From: Microcaldota archaeon
Lineage (GTDB): Archaea; Micrarchaeota; Micrarchaeia; Anstonellales; JAGGVH01
Assembly (NCBI GenBank): GCA_021158105.1
Contig: JAGGVH010000042.1
Span: forward strand, 1 to 38,361
DNA length: 38,361 bases
Direction of reading: 5' to 3'
Positions 9,955-18,259 of this stretch are shown here, in pieces; within the stretch, counting starts at the first letter, position 1, and each line of letters starts with the position of its first letter. Below the pieces are notes generated by a model. The model was given only the letters and a program-made list of their open reading frames with translations, did not search any database and had not been told where the DNA came from. The translations under genes were made by a program, and so were the position numbers.

Positions 9955-11214
9955 CTAATCCCCCTCAGTATTGGATATGAGTCCAAGCTCAAAATTTTTG
10001 TCAATAACCTTGATTACTACTTCGGGTGAATATCCTATCTTTATAAGTTTAGTATGCCCCCTGACTCCTTTACCAGAATATATCATTGTTATCAAACCAA
10101 GGCTTTCCAGGTCGTTTAAATATTCTTGATGCCACCTTGCACTCCGGGGTTTTCTCCCAAACTTTTCACATGCATTAATATACTCCTCATAAACTTCACC
10201 AGAAAAAAAGAATCCTTGTGTTTCACCCAATTTTCTATACTTGCTTCCTGTCAACGACAATTTTGCTATCCCATACAATGTAATCTGTTGATGGTCTGGT
10301 AATGTCGAGATTGTTTCTTTAATAATGTCCTCCTCAACATTCTTCCTTGCAATCTGGACTTCCTTATCAGTTATCTTTTTGATGCCCATTTCTTCTGCAA
10401 CATACCCTGCTCTTGCTAATAATTTCAATGCATACCTTGCATCACCGTTTTCTGAAGATGTTATTGCTGCAGTCAGGTTTATTGCTGATTCGTCAACTAC
10501 ACCTTTTGCAAATGCTAGTTTTACTCTTTGGGTAAGTATGCTTTTAATCTGTTCAGCATTATATGGTGGGAATATCATTTCATTATCATTTAAACTGCTA
10601 AGGCTACGTTGTTCTAAATGTTTCTTAAAATCAGTCTTGTTTGCAATGCCTATTATTGAAATCCCACCATTTTCAGCTTCATCATTCAACCTTGTAAGAG
10701 TGTACAACAAATCGTCTAAATCTTTCACCATGTCAATTTCATCTAAAACTATTATGATTATCGTTTTTTGATTTAGTGTATTGACAAGTTTTTCATAAAG
10801 ATATGTTAATCCAAAACCGCCTTTTACTACTTCAGGATTGGTCCTCTGGACAATCCTCTGGATTATTCTATATCGTGAATTGTACGTTCTGCAGTTGATA
10901 TATTCAATCTTTCCTTTGTTATTTTCTACTTCTCTGAATTTTTGTATGACCTTCTTTATCGAGCAAGTTTTTCCAGTTCCGGGTTTTCCATATATAAACA
11001 GGTTTTGTGGCCTGAAACCTTTTATTGCAGGTGCAACATGTTTCATAATCTTGGTGATATATTCTTCCCTGTGAGGCAGGATGTCAGGAACAAAATGTGG
11101 TGATAATGTGTTTAAGTTATTAAAAATAGTTTCATATGATAATATCTCTTTAAATGAAGGTGATGATTTTGTCTCTTCATCAGAATATGAATCGTTTGGT
11201 TTTGAAGGCTTCAT
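9955..11214 (-). CDS. cdc6: Orc1/Cdc6 replication initiator
   Basis: This 419-residue AAA+ protein has Walker A GKPGTGKTCSIKK near residue 95, Walker B IIIVLDEIDMV near 155 and sensor-1 IIGIANKTDF. It ends in a winged-helix domain (TISTLPDHQQITLYGIAKL...) that binds origin DNA. Length is normal for archaeal Orc1/Cdc6, which load MCM at origins. An origin may lie next to the gene in archaea, but the 66-bp gap to sepF shows no clear ORB-like G-rich repeat. The gene is divergent from sepF, which pairs a replication initiator with a division gene. Confidence 0.95.
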   Translation of the reverse strand: MKPSKPNDSYSDEETKSSPSFKEILSYETIFNNLNTLSPHFVPDILPHREEYITKIMKHVAPAIKGFRPQNLFIYGKPGTGKTCSIKKVIQKFREVENNKGKIEYINCRTYNSRYRIIQRIVQRTNPEVVKGGFGLTYLYEKLVNTLNQKTIIIIVLDEIDMVKDLDDLLYTLTRLNDEAENGGISIIGIANKTDFKKHLEQRSLSSLNDNEMIFPPYNAEQIKSILTQRVKLAFAKGVVDESAINLTAAITSSENGDARYALKLLARAGYVAEEMGIKKITDKEVQIARKNVEEDIIKETISTLPDHQQITLYGIAKLSLTGSKYRKLGETQGFFFSGEVYEEYINACEKFGRKPRSARWHQEYLNDLESLGLITMIYSGKGVRGHTKLIKIGYSPEVVIKVIDKNFELGLISNTEGD

Positions 11215-11280
11215 AGAAAGGTTTATAATATGAAAGGCTTTTTAAGTCTTTAGGATTAATATTACTGCGAGGTGACATGT

Positions 11281-11643
11281 ATGGGATTTTTAGATTCAAT
11301 ATTTGGAGGAAGTTCGAAGGAAGGTAACATTGAAGAATACCTTGACGAGCTTGAGATGGAGGACGTGGACGTTTTACATGAACCTGCTGACATGTACATT
11401 GTTCTGTTGCCTTTGAAATATGAAAGGGATATCAATGCAATATTTGACCAGCTTAAAAAGAAGAACATAATCTTGGTCAACTTTAAAGACCTTGAAGAGA
11501 GGAACAAGGATTTGCTCAAGAAATACCTTGACAAAATTCAAGAACATATCAAGAAGATTAATGGCGATATTGCAAGGATAAAAGGCACACATTATGCAAT
11601 AATCACGCCAAGGAAGATTAAGATTGCAAAAAGAGTCAGATGA
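11281..11643 (+). CDS. sepF: archaeal SepF, FtsZ membrane anchor
   Basis: This 120-residue protein begins with the short amphipathic membrane-targeting helix MGFLDSIFGG. An acidic linker (EEYLDELEMEDVDVLHEPADMYIV) and the SepF core with LKYERDINAIFDQLKKKNIILVNF follow. It ends with GTHYAIITPRKIKIAKR. Archaeal SepF tethers FtsZ to the membrane. ATG 11281 is the right start, since GAGGTGA (11269-11275) precedes it and the membrane helix then lies at the extreme N-terminus; the in-frame GTG at 11272 is inside that site. No ftsZ is in the window. Confidence 0.92.
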   Translation: MGFLDSIFGGSSKEGNIEEYLDELEMEDVDVLHEPADMYIVLLPLKYERDINAIFDQLKKKNIILVNFKDLEERNKDLLKKYLDKIQEHIKKINGDIARIKGTHYAIITPRKIKIAKRVR

Positions 11644-11717
11644 TTTTAACTTTATTTTCATTTTAAATTTTTGTGTTTGTATCGTTTGAATTCCTGGTTA
11701 GTTATTATTAATCTGAT

Positions 11718-12473
11718 TTATAAATAACTACCTTTTTGCAACTTTCGCGGAGTAATCCCACCACTCATTTTTTTAAGTTCGTTTTCAAGTTCTTTGATGA
11801 ACTTGTCGGTCATTTTAATCTGTTTATTAAAATCTTTTAAGTCAATATTGATGTTTAGAATCTTGTCCAGTGCTTTTAGGACTGCCTTTGCAGCATGAGC
11901 ATCAACATAACTCCCATGAGTTGCGCCCATAAGACATATTCCTTCAATGTTTCTTAACATTCCAAATGATAATAATTGTCCTGCTGCACCATAGATATGC
12001 CCCGGCGATTTTCCAAATATTATAATGTCTTTATATTTTTGAACAAGTTTATCATTAGTTGCTGCGCCGTAAACAACATCATTCTTTTTGATTTTGCCGG
12101 TTGCATAACCACCCAATGTTAATATCATTTTGGGTTTATATTTTGAAATATGATCTATCAAGAATTTGTTTAAGATGTATTGGCCTCTTGGGTCAGAAGG
12201 TTGTGCGTCACCTGTTAATATTATATAATTAACATTATTCTTCCTTTTATGGTATAACTCATACCTGACCGGTTCTATGACCCCTGACTCTTTCATGTCA
12301 ACTTCTGGAGGAAGGCTGGAAGAATATATGTCTATGATCTTCTCCATTTTATTACTCTTGATTAAATAATCTGCTGCGAGTTTGCCGACAAATCCTATGC
12401 CCGGCAACCCTTCTATAAAAATTGGATTTTTAATGCTGACGTTTTTTATTTTTTTCAGTATTATTTCATCCAT
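11718..12473 (-). CDS. PAC2-family proteasome assembly chaperone-like protein
   Basis: This 251-residue protein belongs to the PAC2 family (archaeal PbaB/PbaA type). Diagnostic segments are PIFIEGLPGIGFVGKLAADYLI at the N-terminus, TGDAQPSDPRGQY, LTLGGYATG, and GICLMGATHGSYVDAHAAKAVLKAL near residue 205. Archaeal members include proteasome assembly-factor homologues. ATG 12473 follows AAGGAGTGAT; the longer frame starting at 12578 runs through nop10 and is not used. The nop10 stop lies within its ribosome site. It is last in the eL42-eS27-aIF2alpha-Nop10 cluster, a conserved archaeal arrangement. Confidence 0.88.
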   Translation of the reverse strand: MDEIILKKIKNVSIKNPIFIEGLPGIGFVGKLAADYLIKSNKMEKIIDIYSSSLPPEVDMKESGVIEPVRYELYHKRKNNVNYIILTGDAQPSDPRGQYILNKFLIDHISKYKPKMILTLGGYATGKIKKNDVVYGAATNDKLVQKYKDIIIFGKSPGHIYGAAGQLLSFGMLRNIEGICLMGATHGSYVDAHAAKAVLKALDKILNINIDLKDFNKQIKMTDKFIKELENELKKMSGGITPRKLQKGSYL

Positions 12474-12477
12474 CTTA

Positions 12478-12627
12478 TCACTCCTTATTCCTTGCCATCC
12501 TTCTATACTTTCCATACACATCATTAATCTTAAACTTTGGAGGATGCGCGACAATAGTTGGTTTGTTACAATGAACATCTTCCAATGTGTATTTTTTACA
12601 TACTACACATTTTTTCATCCTGAACAT
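12478..12627 (-). CDS. nop10: Nop10, H/ACA ribonucleoprotein subunit
   Basis: Translation of the minus strand between aIF2-alpha and PAC2 gives a 49-residue Nop10: a KKCVVCKKYTL start, then TIVAHPPKFKINDVYGKYRR, the signature C-terminal segment. Nop10 binds Cbf5 in the pseudouridylation guide complex. Archaeal Nop10 normally binds zinc through two CxxC pairs; here the second pair is reduced to one Cys (DVHCNKPT), so only three Cys and one His are available. The start may be ATG 12627 (GTGAG three bases upstream) or the in-frame ATG at 12618. Its order between aIF2-alpha and PAC2 is the conserved one. Confidence 0.93.
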   Translation of the reverse strand: MFRMKKCVVCKKYTLEDVHCNKPTIVAHPPKFKINDVYGKYRRMARNKE

Positions 12628-12636
12628 GTTCTCACA

Positions 12637-13416
12637 TTACTTTTTAATCTGTTCATAACTGAATTCATGTTTATACTTTGAAATCTTTTTCTCCAACTGG
12701 CTAAAGAATTCTGTGGCGGTCTTGTCAACTGACTTATAATCTTGTCCTATGAATGATATTTTATATTTTGGCGCTCCAAAATATGTTATTTTTGATTTGA
12801 ATCCTTTTGGCAGTCCCTTACCTTCTGTTAAAAGTTTTTTTATGTATTCAACACCGTTTGGTTCATAAATCTTTATATAACAGAAATAATCAATCTTGAC
12901 TTCTGGTCTCTTCATGTTTTCAGAAGCGATCTTAATCAGTTCATCACATAGTTTTTTTGGGAAATGCAAATCATCAAACACTTTTTCTTTTTTTTCTGAT
13001 ATTTCAACCATGCCCGAATAAATGTCGCCATATTTTGTTACGATTCTGTCAATATATTTTATTACATCTTCCTCTGGAACATTTGCATTCTTTGCAGCCA
13101 CGTCAAACAGTTTCATTGCCCTCGTATTCTTCCTTACTTCTTCCATCTTTCTTTTTTTATCACTTTCACTGACCCTTTTAAGTGACAGATCAATCTGCTG
13201 CTTTCTCAAATCAATCCTGTAGACTCTTGCAACTTTTCTCTGGCCGACTGATATAAACTCGTGAATATTCTTAATCCACCTAGATGCAACTTCACCTATG
13301 GGTATATACCCTTCTAGGTCTGGATATTCTTCAAGCTCTGCAAATGCGCCATATTTAAAGACTTTTTTTATTTTTATTATAACAAGTTCTCCAACTTCTG
13401 GATAGTCATCTTCCAA
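12637..13416 (-). CDS. eif2a: translation initiation factor aIF2 subunit alpha
   Basis: This 259-residue protein has an S1 domain (VGELVIIKIKKVFKYGAFAEL...GYIPIGEVASRWIKNI), a helical middle domain and the alpha-beta C-terminal domain that joins aIF2-gamma (KYKISFIGQDYKSVDKTATEFF). aIF2 brings initiator tRNA to the ribosome. The eukaryotic Ser51 loop corresponds to EVASRWIKNI. The start must be TTG at 13416, because MEDDYPEVGEL aligns with the family N-terminus and the nearest upstream ATG (13427) is out of frame; GGTGG at 13422-13426 supports it. TTG is unusual among the starts here. Confidence 0.95.
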   Translation of the reverse strand: MEDDYPEVGELVIIKIKKVFKYGAFAELEEYPDLEGYIPIGEVASRWIKNIHEFISVGQRKVARVYRIDLRKQQIDLSLKRVSESDKKRKMEEVRKNTRAMKLFDVAAKNANVPEEDVIKYIDRIVTKYGDIYSGMVEISEKKEKVFDDLHFPKKLCDELIKIASENMKRPEVKIDYFCYIKIYEPNGVEYIKKLLTEGKGLPKGFKSKITYFGAPKYKISFIGQDYKSVDKTATEFFSQLEKKISKYKHEFSYEQIKK

Positions 13417-13428
13417 AAAACCACCATT

Positions 13429-13605
13429 TTATACAATGGGCAATACTTCTTTGTATGACACATTGGTTATGACTGCTCGTCCACCTGTGGGTTTTGTTAA
13501 TTGTGCACCGCAAACATTACACTTGATTGGTATTGTTGCATTGCCATATATTATTTGTTCATTACCGCATGCAGAACATTTAACCTTGATAAATCTCCCT
13601 GCCAT
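13429..13605 (-). CDS. rps27e: ribosomal protein eS27
   Basis: Minus-strand translation gives a 58-residue zinc-ribbon protein. It begins MAGRFIKVKCSACGNEQIIY and continues with IKCNVCGAQLTKPTGGRA. The two CxxC pairs, the RFIKVKC start and the LTKPTGG motif identify eS27 of the small ribosomal subunit. ATG 13605 follows GAGGTGGTAAC, and the gene lies between eL42 and aIF2-alpha as in many archaea. Length is normal. Confidence 0.96.
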   Translation of the reverse strand: MAGRFIKVKCSACGNEQIIYGNATIPIKCNVCGAQLTKPTGGRAVITNVSYKEVLPIV

Positions 13606-13614
13606 GTTACCACC

Positions 13615-13905
13615 TCATGATTTTGCAACAAGCTCAATTTTCTTTTTGGTTCTGGAACCGACTATCTTCTCATGCTTCTTCTTACAGTTGGAACATATTA
13701 ATATTACCTTTTGCGGTTTAGCTTGTTTCCTAGGAGTTTTTTTGCCTCTCCTTTTTCCGCCATAACCTTTAAGTTTTCGTTCATGTTTTCTGTTGCCTTT
13801 TGCTAATGTCCTATCTCTTGAACCTCTTGTTGCAATCTTTACTTTGTGTACTGTGTACTTCTTACAAAACGGACAATATGTCCTAACCTCTTTTGGATAT
13901 TCCAT
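13615..13905 (-). CDS. rpl44e: ribosomal protein eL42 (L44e)
   Basis: This 96-residue basic zinc protein has YPKEVRTYCPFCKKYTVHKV at the N-terminus and ILICSNCKKKHEKIVGSRTKK at the C-terminus, giving two CxxC pairs. The middle is rich in Gly, Lys and Arg (KGYGGKRRGKKTPRKQ). This is eL42, which lies at the 50S E site. The gene follows GINS by 11 bases and precedes eS27 by nine, so the replication and translation genes share a transcript. Confidence 0.96.
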   Translation of the reverse strand: MEYPKEVRTYCPFCKKYTVHKVKIATRGSRDRTLAKGNRKHERKLKGYGGKRRGKKTPRKQAKPQKVILICSNCKKKHEKIVGSRTKKKIELVAKS

Positions 13906-13916
13906 AACATTACCCC

Positions 13917-14471
13917 CTATTCCATTTTTTCAGCCATTTTGTTTGATATTAAAAAATCTGCTTCATCAGCAGGAATTGATGTGCTTGTACCGGCCTGGTA
14001 CGGTCCGTACATGTTTCCATCAGAACCTCTATACTGAGGAATATCTTTTAGTATTTTAACCTTTTTAAACCCTTCTGTTTTCTGTTCATTTTCTATAATT
14101 TCTGTTTTTGCTGTTTCTTCTGTGTTTTTGGTGTGACTAAAAAGTTCATTCTTAAACCTCAAAATCTCATTTTTTATTGATTCATAAACTTTTACCTCTT
14201 CGGGTAACGCATTCTTTGGTAGTGTTGAAAGTTGTAACACGTCAAGCACAATCTTTTTAATCCTTGTATTTACAATCTCTTCAAAGATCTTTCGTGTGTT
14301 TTCATATTCTCTGATGCTTACTAATGACGGGTTTTTTTCGTTGTTTTCTTTAAGAGTTGTTATGTATGCTTGTGATTCTGTATAAAAATTTTCTGGGAGT
14401 TTTGTCAGTTCCATGCTCATCTTTTCATTGGTCTGAACATTCCTAAGGTAAGCATAATCAATCTTTTCCAT
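13917..14471 (-). CDS. GINS replisome complex subunit (Gins51/Gins15-like)
   Basis: This 184-residue protein has the GINS domain order: an N-terminal helical A domain (about residues 1-120), a charged linker and a small C-terminal beta B domain. The B domain reads VKILKDIPQYRGSDGNMYGPY, then the stretch to PADEADFLISNKMAEKM, a pattern typical of archaeal GINS. GINS joins MCM and the Cdc45/RecJ-like protein in the replicative helicase. B domain at the C-terminus is the Gins51 (Sld5/Psf1) order. The start ATG 14471 lies about 25 nt from a TATA-like box, so the mRNA may be leaderless. It begins the eL42 cluster. Confidence 0.88.
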   Translation of the reverse strand: MEKIDYAYLRNVQTNEKMSMELTKLPENFYTESQAYITTLKENNEKNPSLVSIREYENTRKIFEEIVNTRIKKIVLDVLQLSTLPKNALPEEVKVYESIKNEILRFKNELFSHTKNTEETAKTEIIENEQKTEGFKKVKILKDIPQYRGSDGNMYGPYQAGTSTSIPADEADFLISNKMAEKME

Positions 14472-14492
14472 GGTTCTATGCTTGTTAGGAAA

Positions 14493-14503
14493 AGTTTAAA
14501 AGG
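14493..14503. promoter_or_regulatory. shared bidirectional TATA-like box between GINS and the terpene synthase
   Basis: The 47-bp gap between the divergent starts (14471 and 14519) holds a single near-symmetric AT core, AGTTTAAAAGG. Read right it is TTTAAAAG about 20-25 nt before ATG 14519. Read left it is CTTTTAAAC about 25 nt before ATG 14471. Neither gene has a good ribosome site, so both mRNAs are probably leaderless and may compete for one promoter core. Confidence 0.5.
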
Positions 14504-14518
14504 TTTGCATAAATAAAG

Positions 14519-15550
14519 ATGCCCATGGCTTCTAAAATTTCTAAAATTTTGAAAACTGTTAACAATAGGATTGTAAACATGAGCAATAATGCATACAAAA
14601 AGGTTGATGCCCTTTATAATGAGTGGCTTAATAAGGACAATTACATCTTAAACAAACCGTATGATGAAATGAGTTTAAATGATTGTCATACTTATTGTGA
14701 AGTGCTGACTCGTAAGAAAGGAACAAATTTTTATTTAGGGTTTACAATGCTTCCAAAGGATAAGAAGAATGCCATTTTTGCATCGTATGCTTTTTGCAGG
14801 TTTGTTGATGATATTGTAGATGAGAATGATGGTGATGGCAAGGATAAACTCAAAACAATGCTGTTAAAATGGGAGAATGCACTTGAGGAATGTTATAAGG
14901 GCAACGGTGGCAGACATCCCATAACTCGCGCACTTGCAGATGCTGTCCAGAAATATCCAATACCCAAGCATGCCTTCCAGAGATTGATTGATGGTGCACG
15001 TCTTGACATAATAAAAAATAGGTATGAAACGTTCAATGAATTGTTAGTTTATTGCGATCTGGTGGCAGCCACGATAAGCGAGATTTCGTTAGGGATTTTT
15101 GGTTATCAGAATGATAAGGCGGTTGAATATGGAAAGTATTTAGCCATTGCTTTGCAGTTGACTAATATTATAAGGGATGTCGGCGAAGATGCGAAGAGGG
15201 GACGAATTTACCTTCCGCTTGAAGACCTTAGACGTTTTGGGTATTCTGAGGCTGAACTGTTGAGGGGCGAGTTTAATGATAAATTTTTTGCGCTCATCGA
15301 GTTCCAGATCGCACGTGCTAAGAAGTATTATGCTATGGCAAATCCCCTGTTGACAGTTATAAACAAGGATTCGCGCATTGGCATTTATCTTATGGGCAGT
15401 GTTTATGTTTATCTTCTTAATAAGATTGAAAAAATGAACCTCCCCATCCTTAAGAAAAGAGTAGGGTTGTCATTCTTTGAAAAACAAATCCTTTTGATTA
15501 AAGGCGTTGTCAATCCCAATGTCTATTTAGACCTAAATGATGGAGATTAG
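14519..15550 (+). CDS. squalene/phytoene synthase family head-to-head prenyl synthase
   Basis: This 343-residue protein condenses two prenyl diphosphates head to head. Motifs in order are SLNDCHTYCEVLTRKKGTNF with FYLGFTMLP, the first Asp-rich FCRFVDDIVDEND near residue 100, and the second NIIRDVGEDAKRGRIYLP near 220. All catalytic Asp residues are kept. Product type (squalene, diapophytoene or phytoene) cannot be told from sequence here, and no desaturase is nearby. The start may be ATG 14519 or ATG 14525. A TATA-like box lies about 25 nt upstream. The enzyme fits a lipid role along with the geranylgeranyl reductase at 24914. Confidence 0.88.
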   Translation: MPMASKISKILKTVNNRIVNMSNNAYKKVDALYNEWLNKDNYILNKPYDEMSLNDCHTYCEVLTRKKGTNFYLGFTMLPKDKKNAIFASYAFCRFVDDIVDENDGDGKDKLKTMLLKWENALEECYKGNGGRHPITRALADAVQKYPIPKHAFQRLIDGARLDIIKNRYETFNELLVYCDLVAATISEISLGIFGYQNDKAVEYGKYLAIALQLTNIIRDVGEDAKRGRIYLPLEDLRRFGYSEAELLRGEFNDKFFALIEFQIARAKKYYAMANPLLTVINKDSRIGIYLMGSVYVYLLNKIEKMNLPILKKRVGLSFFEKQILLIKGVVNPNVYLDLNDGD

Positions 15551-15554
15551 TTTT

Positions 15555-16208
15555 TTATAATAATACATGTGACAGGTGGCCGGGGCAGTTTTTTATTCGT
15601 TGTATTGAAAGGGCAATCATTTCTTTTGAAAGTTTATCGCTTTCAGTATCATCGAGCAGTTTGGTTAAATGATTTTTAAAATTCTCAACGCTCAGTATTG
15701 TAAGCTCGCGAAATCCCTGTTTGACGTAATATCTCTCGTTAATTTCTGGGAAGTCTACATTGCACCTTTTAACAGTTGAATTGACATCATCAAGAAGTAG
15801 TTTAAAATGTGTGGTTAAAGTCAATGGTTTATACTGCATTCTCAAGAATTTTATAAGTTGTGATAGGCTGTATCTCATTGCAAGTGTTGGCGGTTTGAGC
15901 GGCATTAGGTTTAATAGAGCAATACCTATCGAGTCAGAATTATGATTTTTCACATGTGCCCCTGTCATGTTTAATGTTAAGGTTTGGTATATGTTTCCCG
16001 CGTTGTCGATTATATAATGATAACTCGGTTGGCCAAACCTTTCAATACCCATACGATATGTTTCATATAACGTTTTAAAACTGTTGCCGGTATGGTGTAT
16101 TACTATTTTTGTCGGGCGTTTCAATGGTTTAGGTTCCCATTTGAAATCAGTGTATATGAATTTACCATCGTTTATCCCAATGTTAATGTCAAAACTGTTG
16201 ATTTTCAT
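15555..16208 (-). CDS. type-2 amidase / PGRP-fold protein without signal peptide
   Basis: This 217-residue protein has the T7-lysozyme/PGRP fold pattern. IVIHHTG near residue 36 carries the first zinc His. SYHYIIDNAGNIYQ has the active-site Tyr context. GAHVKNHNSDSIGIALL follows, and then a His in TTHFKLLLDD. Last is VKRC, matching the catalytic Lys and zinc Cys of active N-acetylmuramoyl-L-alanine amidases. The spacing between the second His and the Cys is longer than in T7 lysozyme. I see no signal peptide or membrane segment. ATG 16208 overlaps the FKBP stop by ATGA. Archaea lack murein, so the substrate is unknown: it could be a bacterial wall, pseudomurein-like material or another amide. 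Confidence 0.8.
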   Translation of the reverse strand: MKINSFDINIGINDGKFIYTDFKWEPKPLKRPTKIVIHHTGNSFKTLYETYRMGIERFGQPSYHYIIDNAGNIYQTLTLNMTGAHVKNHNSDSIGIALLNLMPLKPPTLAMRYSLSQLIKFLRMQYKPLTLTTHFKLLLDDVNSTVKRCNVDFPEINERYYVKQGFRELTILSVENFKNHLTKLLDDTESDKLSKEMIALSIQRIKNCPGHLSHVLL

Positions 16209-16972
16209 TCCACATCTCTTATCCATATCTCAAAATATAATGTTTTTCCTTTCATTTCTGAATTGAAGTCAATCATAAATGTTGTTTCGTTTAATAATGT
16301 AACCTTTGCCTTTCGCAGGTTCTCATTACCAGTCTTTGGGTTTTTTAACAGGTAAGTCGTTCCGTTTTCAATGATGAATTTTATTGTTGCGTTGTCATCA
16401 TTAACATCAATCACTTTTTGCTCAAAGTTGTTCCATATAAATGTCTGATTCTTTATGAGGTTTAGTTTTACCCATACCAATTTATCTGTCACGTTGAGTA
16501 TCGTAGCATTCACTGATGGGGTATACGGGAAAGTTGTATTTTTACTGATTGTAAAATTATATCTTTTTAATGCGTTTTCAATCTCGTTCATAGGAATCCA
16601 TTGGACTAATGGCAAGGTATATTTAAGGGGCATGATTATGATTTCGTCAGGGTCTTTTTGGCCGTAACCCAATTCAGGTGGCACAGTAACATTGTAATGA
16701 TCGCCCACCTTATGGCCCATTAATGAATATGTAAACCCTTTTATGAACCCATTATTGTCTGAGACTTTAACTGTTAAAGGGGCTTTTGACTGGTCTAAAA
16801 CGGTCCCGTTCTCATCTCTGAGTATATAATCAACCTTTACAGTATCCCCCATTCCTATAATTCTGGTAGTGTTTGTTGTCTGGTTATGGGCTGGGGGGTT
16901 GAATGTACAACCTGGCATGAGAAGTATAGCTATCATTAACACCACTACAAATATCCATATGCTCTTTTTCAT
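16205..16972 (-). CDS. FKBP-type peptidyl-prolyl isomerase lipoprotein
   Basis: This 255-residue protein starts MKKSIWIFVVVLMIAILLMP followed by GC, an apparent lipobox that would anchor it outside the membrane. An FKBP domain follows (GDTVKVDYILRDENGTVLDQ ... FTYSLMGHKVGDHYNVTVPPELGYG). It belongs to the archaeal long type, with a second domain and the terminal GKTLYFEIWIRDV strand. Such proteins speed proline isomerisation of secreted proteins. ATG 16972 follows GGTGATAGGT; GTG 16981 is inside that site. It overlaps the MFS stop region and the amidase start, so the genes are coupled. Confidence 0.88.
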   Translation of the reverse strand: MKKSIWIFVVVLMIAILLMPGCTFNPPAHNQTTNTTRIIGMGDTVKVDYILRDENGTVLDQSKAPLTVKVSDNNGFIKGFTYSLMGHKVGDHYNVTVPPELGYGQKDPDEIIIMPLKYTLPLVQWIPMNEIENALKRYNFTISKNTTFPYTPSVNATILNVTDKLVWVKLNLIKNQTFIWNNFEQKVIDVNDDNATIKFIIENGTTYLLKNPKTGNENLRKAKVTLLNETTFMIDFNSEMKGKTLYFEIWIRDVE

Positions 16973-16977
16973 ACCTA

Positions 16978-18252
16978 TCACCTGTATGTTTTTGCAAAAT
17001 TGTTTGTGTTATTAGAAAACTTATAATATATAAATGTTAACATTGTGATCAATGCCAGTGCAATACTGAAAACAATAAAGTTCAAGTCATAAGAAAATGC
17101 ATCACACAAATATCCTGAGATTGCTGCGCCGAACAATGCGCCCGTTTTATTGAACAGTGTTAGACCGCCAGTAACTTCGCCATAATGCTTTTTTGATATG
17201 TTTGTTGTTACAATGTTGTTGATGATCGGCGAAGAAAGTAGTATGCCTCCAGAGCATATTGTGTAAAATATGAGAAATGATATTATGCTGTCAGAAAATG
17301 CGATACAAATACCCGCCATAGATGAAATCAATATTAATGTCAATAATAACGGCCAATCACCATATTTGTCTGCGAGGTTTGGTATTTTTGGGAGGAATAT
17401 GAAAAATGTTTGCGGGACCAATGAAATCAAAACAATTTCCCATAATGAGAAGTTCATTTTGTATATCATTATCGGGAAGAATAGTGATATTGCAGTGAAA
17501 AACATTGTCATTGCAAAACGTATTATTAACATTGAATGGACATCTTTTCCAAATTTCATAATATCTTTGATTTCAGTAACAACAAACCCGTCTTCTTCTA
17601 TCACGTTATAAACCCCTTTAAACAGGTTGTCTTTTGATAAGTTTGAGATCCCTAAAACGATCGGTGTCAGTATTGAGACGAGCAGGATAAAAAAGAATAG
17701 TATGATAAAAATACTGTAAAGGTTATCAAGAGTTATTATGTTTAGGTAGAGTAGTGTGATTAGTAGTAAACCCCCTATGACATACATGACTTTCTGAATA
17801 AAAAAATATGATGAAAATGCAGTTTCAATCTTTTTTGTTGAACTTCTGAGTAATGCCTCGGCAGATATCCATACTACCAACATCAGCAGGCCGTGAATGA
17901 CGCGTGTGATTACTACGATTGTATGGTTCAACCAACTGTACAGGTATCCGATTACAACAAACATGTATCCAGCAAACCCTAACGTCAACAGTTTCACTTT
18001 GTTAACTCTGTCAGCAAGTTTGCCCATGGGCAACGCAAATATGATCCCCAACAAGGGCAGTATTGAGAATATTAGCCCCACTGCAGTGTTTGATTCTGTT
18101 ATTAAGCTTAGATAAATGCCAAAAAGTGGGTTTATAAAACTCCATCCCATAATATAAATCCCAATAAGGAGTGATATGTTAACGGCTCGTTTTTCTACAC
18201 CTTTTGCAAACAGGTTTTTAATCTGGATAAGATGGCAACGGTAATTGTGCAT
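16978..18252 (-). CDS. MFS transporter
   Basis: This 424-residue protein has about 12 hydrophobic segments split into two groups by a loop near residues 205-235. The first half carries FALPMGKLADRVNKVKLLTLGF, the MFS motif-A pattern (GxLaDrxxxkxxl), and the second a related LADKYGDWPLLLTL. Substrate cannot be deduced. The ATG at 18252 has AGGTGA upstream, and the gene lies seven bases after the DUF6328-like gene and overlaps the FKBP leader. Co-transcription with an FKBP lipoprotein and an amidase-fold protein suggests a shared envelope task. Confidence 0.88.
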   Translation of the reverse strand: MHNYRCHLIQIKNLFAKGVEKRAVNISLLIGIYIMGWSFINPLFGIYLSLITESNTAVGLIFSILPLLGIIFALPMGKLADRVNKVKLLTLGFAGYMFVVIGYLYSWLNHTIVVITRVIHGLLMLVVWISAEALLRSSTKKIETAFSSYFFIQKVMYVIGGLLLITLLYLNIITLDNLYSIFIILFFFILLVSILTPIVLGISNLSKDNLFKGVYNVIEEDGFVVTEIKDIMKFGKDVHSMLIIRFAMTMFFTAISLFFPIMIYKMNFSLWEIVLISLVPQTFFIFLPKIPNLADKYGDWPLLLTLILISSMAGICIAFSDSIISFLIFYTICSGGILLSSPIINNIVTTNISKKHYGEVTGGLTLFNKTGALFGAAISGYLCDAFSYDLNFIVFSIALALITMLTFIYYKFSNNTNNFAKTYR

Positions 18253-18259
18253 GTATTAT

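Noticed and set aside
11215-11280. Replication origin between cdc6 and sepF
   Set aside because: The short gap has no repeated ORB-like G-rich motif or extended AT unwinding element; origin function is not supported by sequence.
12474-12578. N-terminal extension of the PAC2 protein to 12578
   Set aside because: The extension overlaps nop10 in another frame; ATG 12473 has AAGGAGTGAT and fits the family N-terminus.
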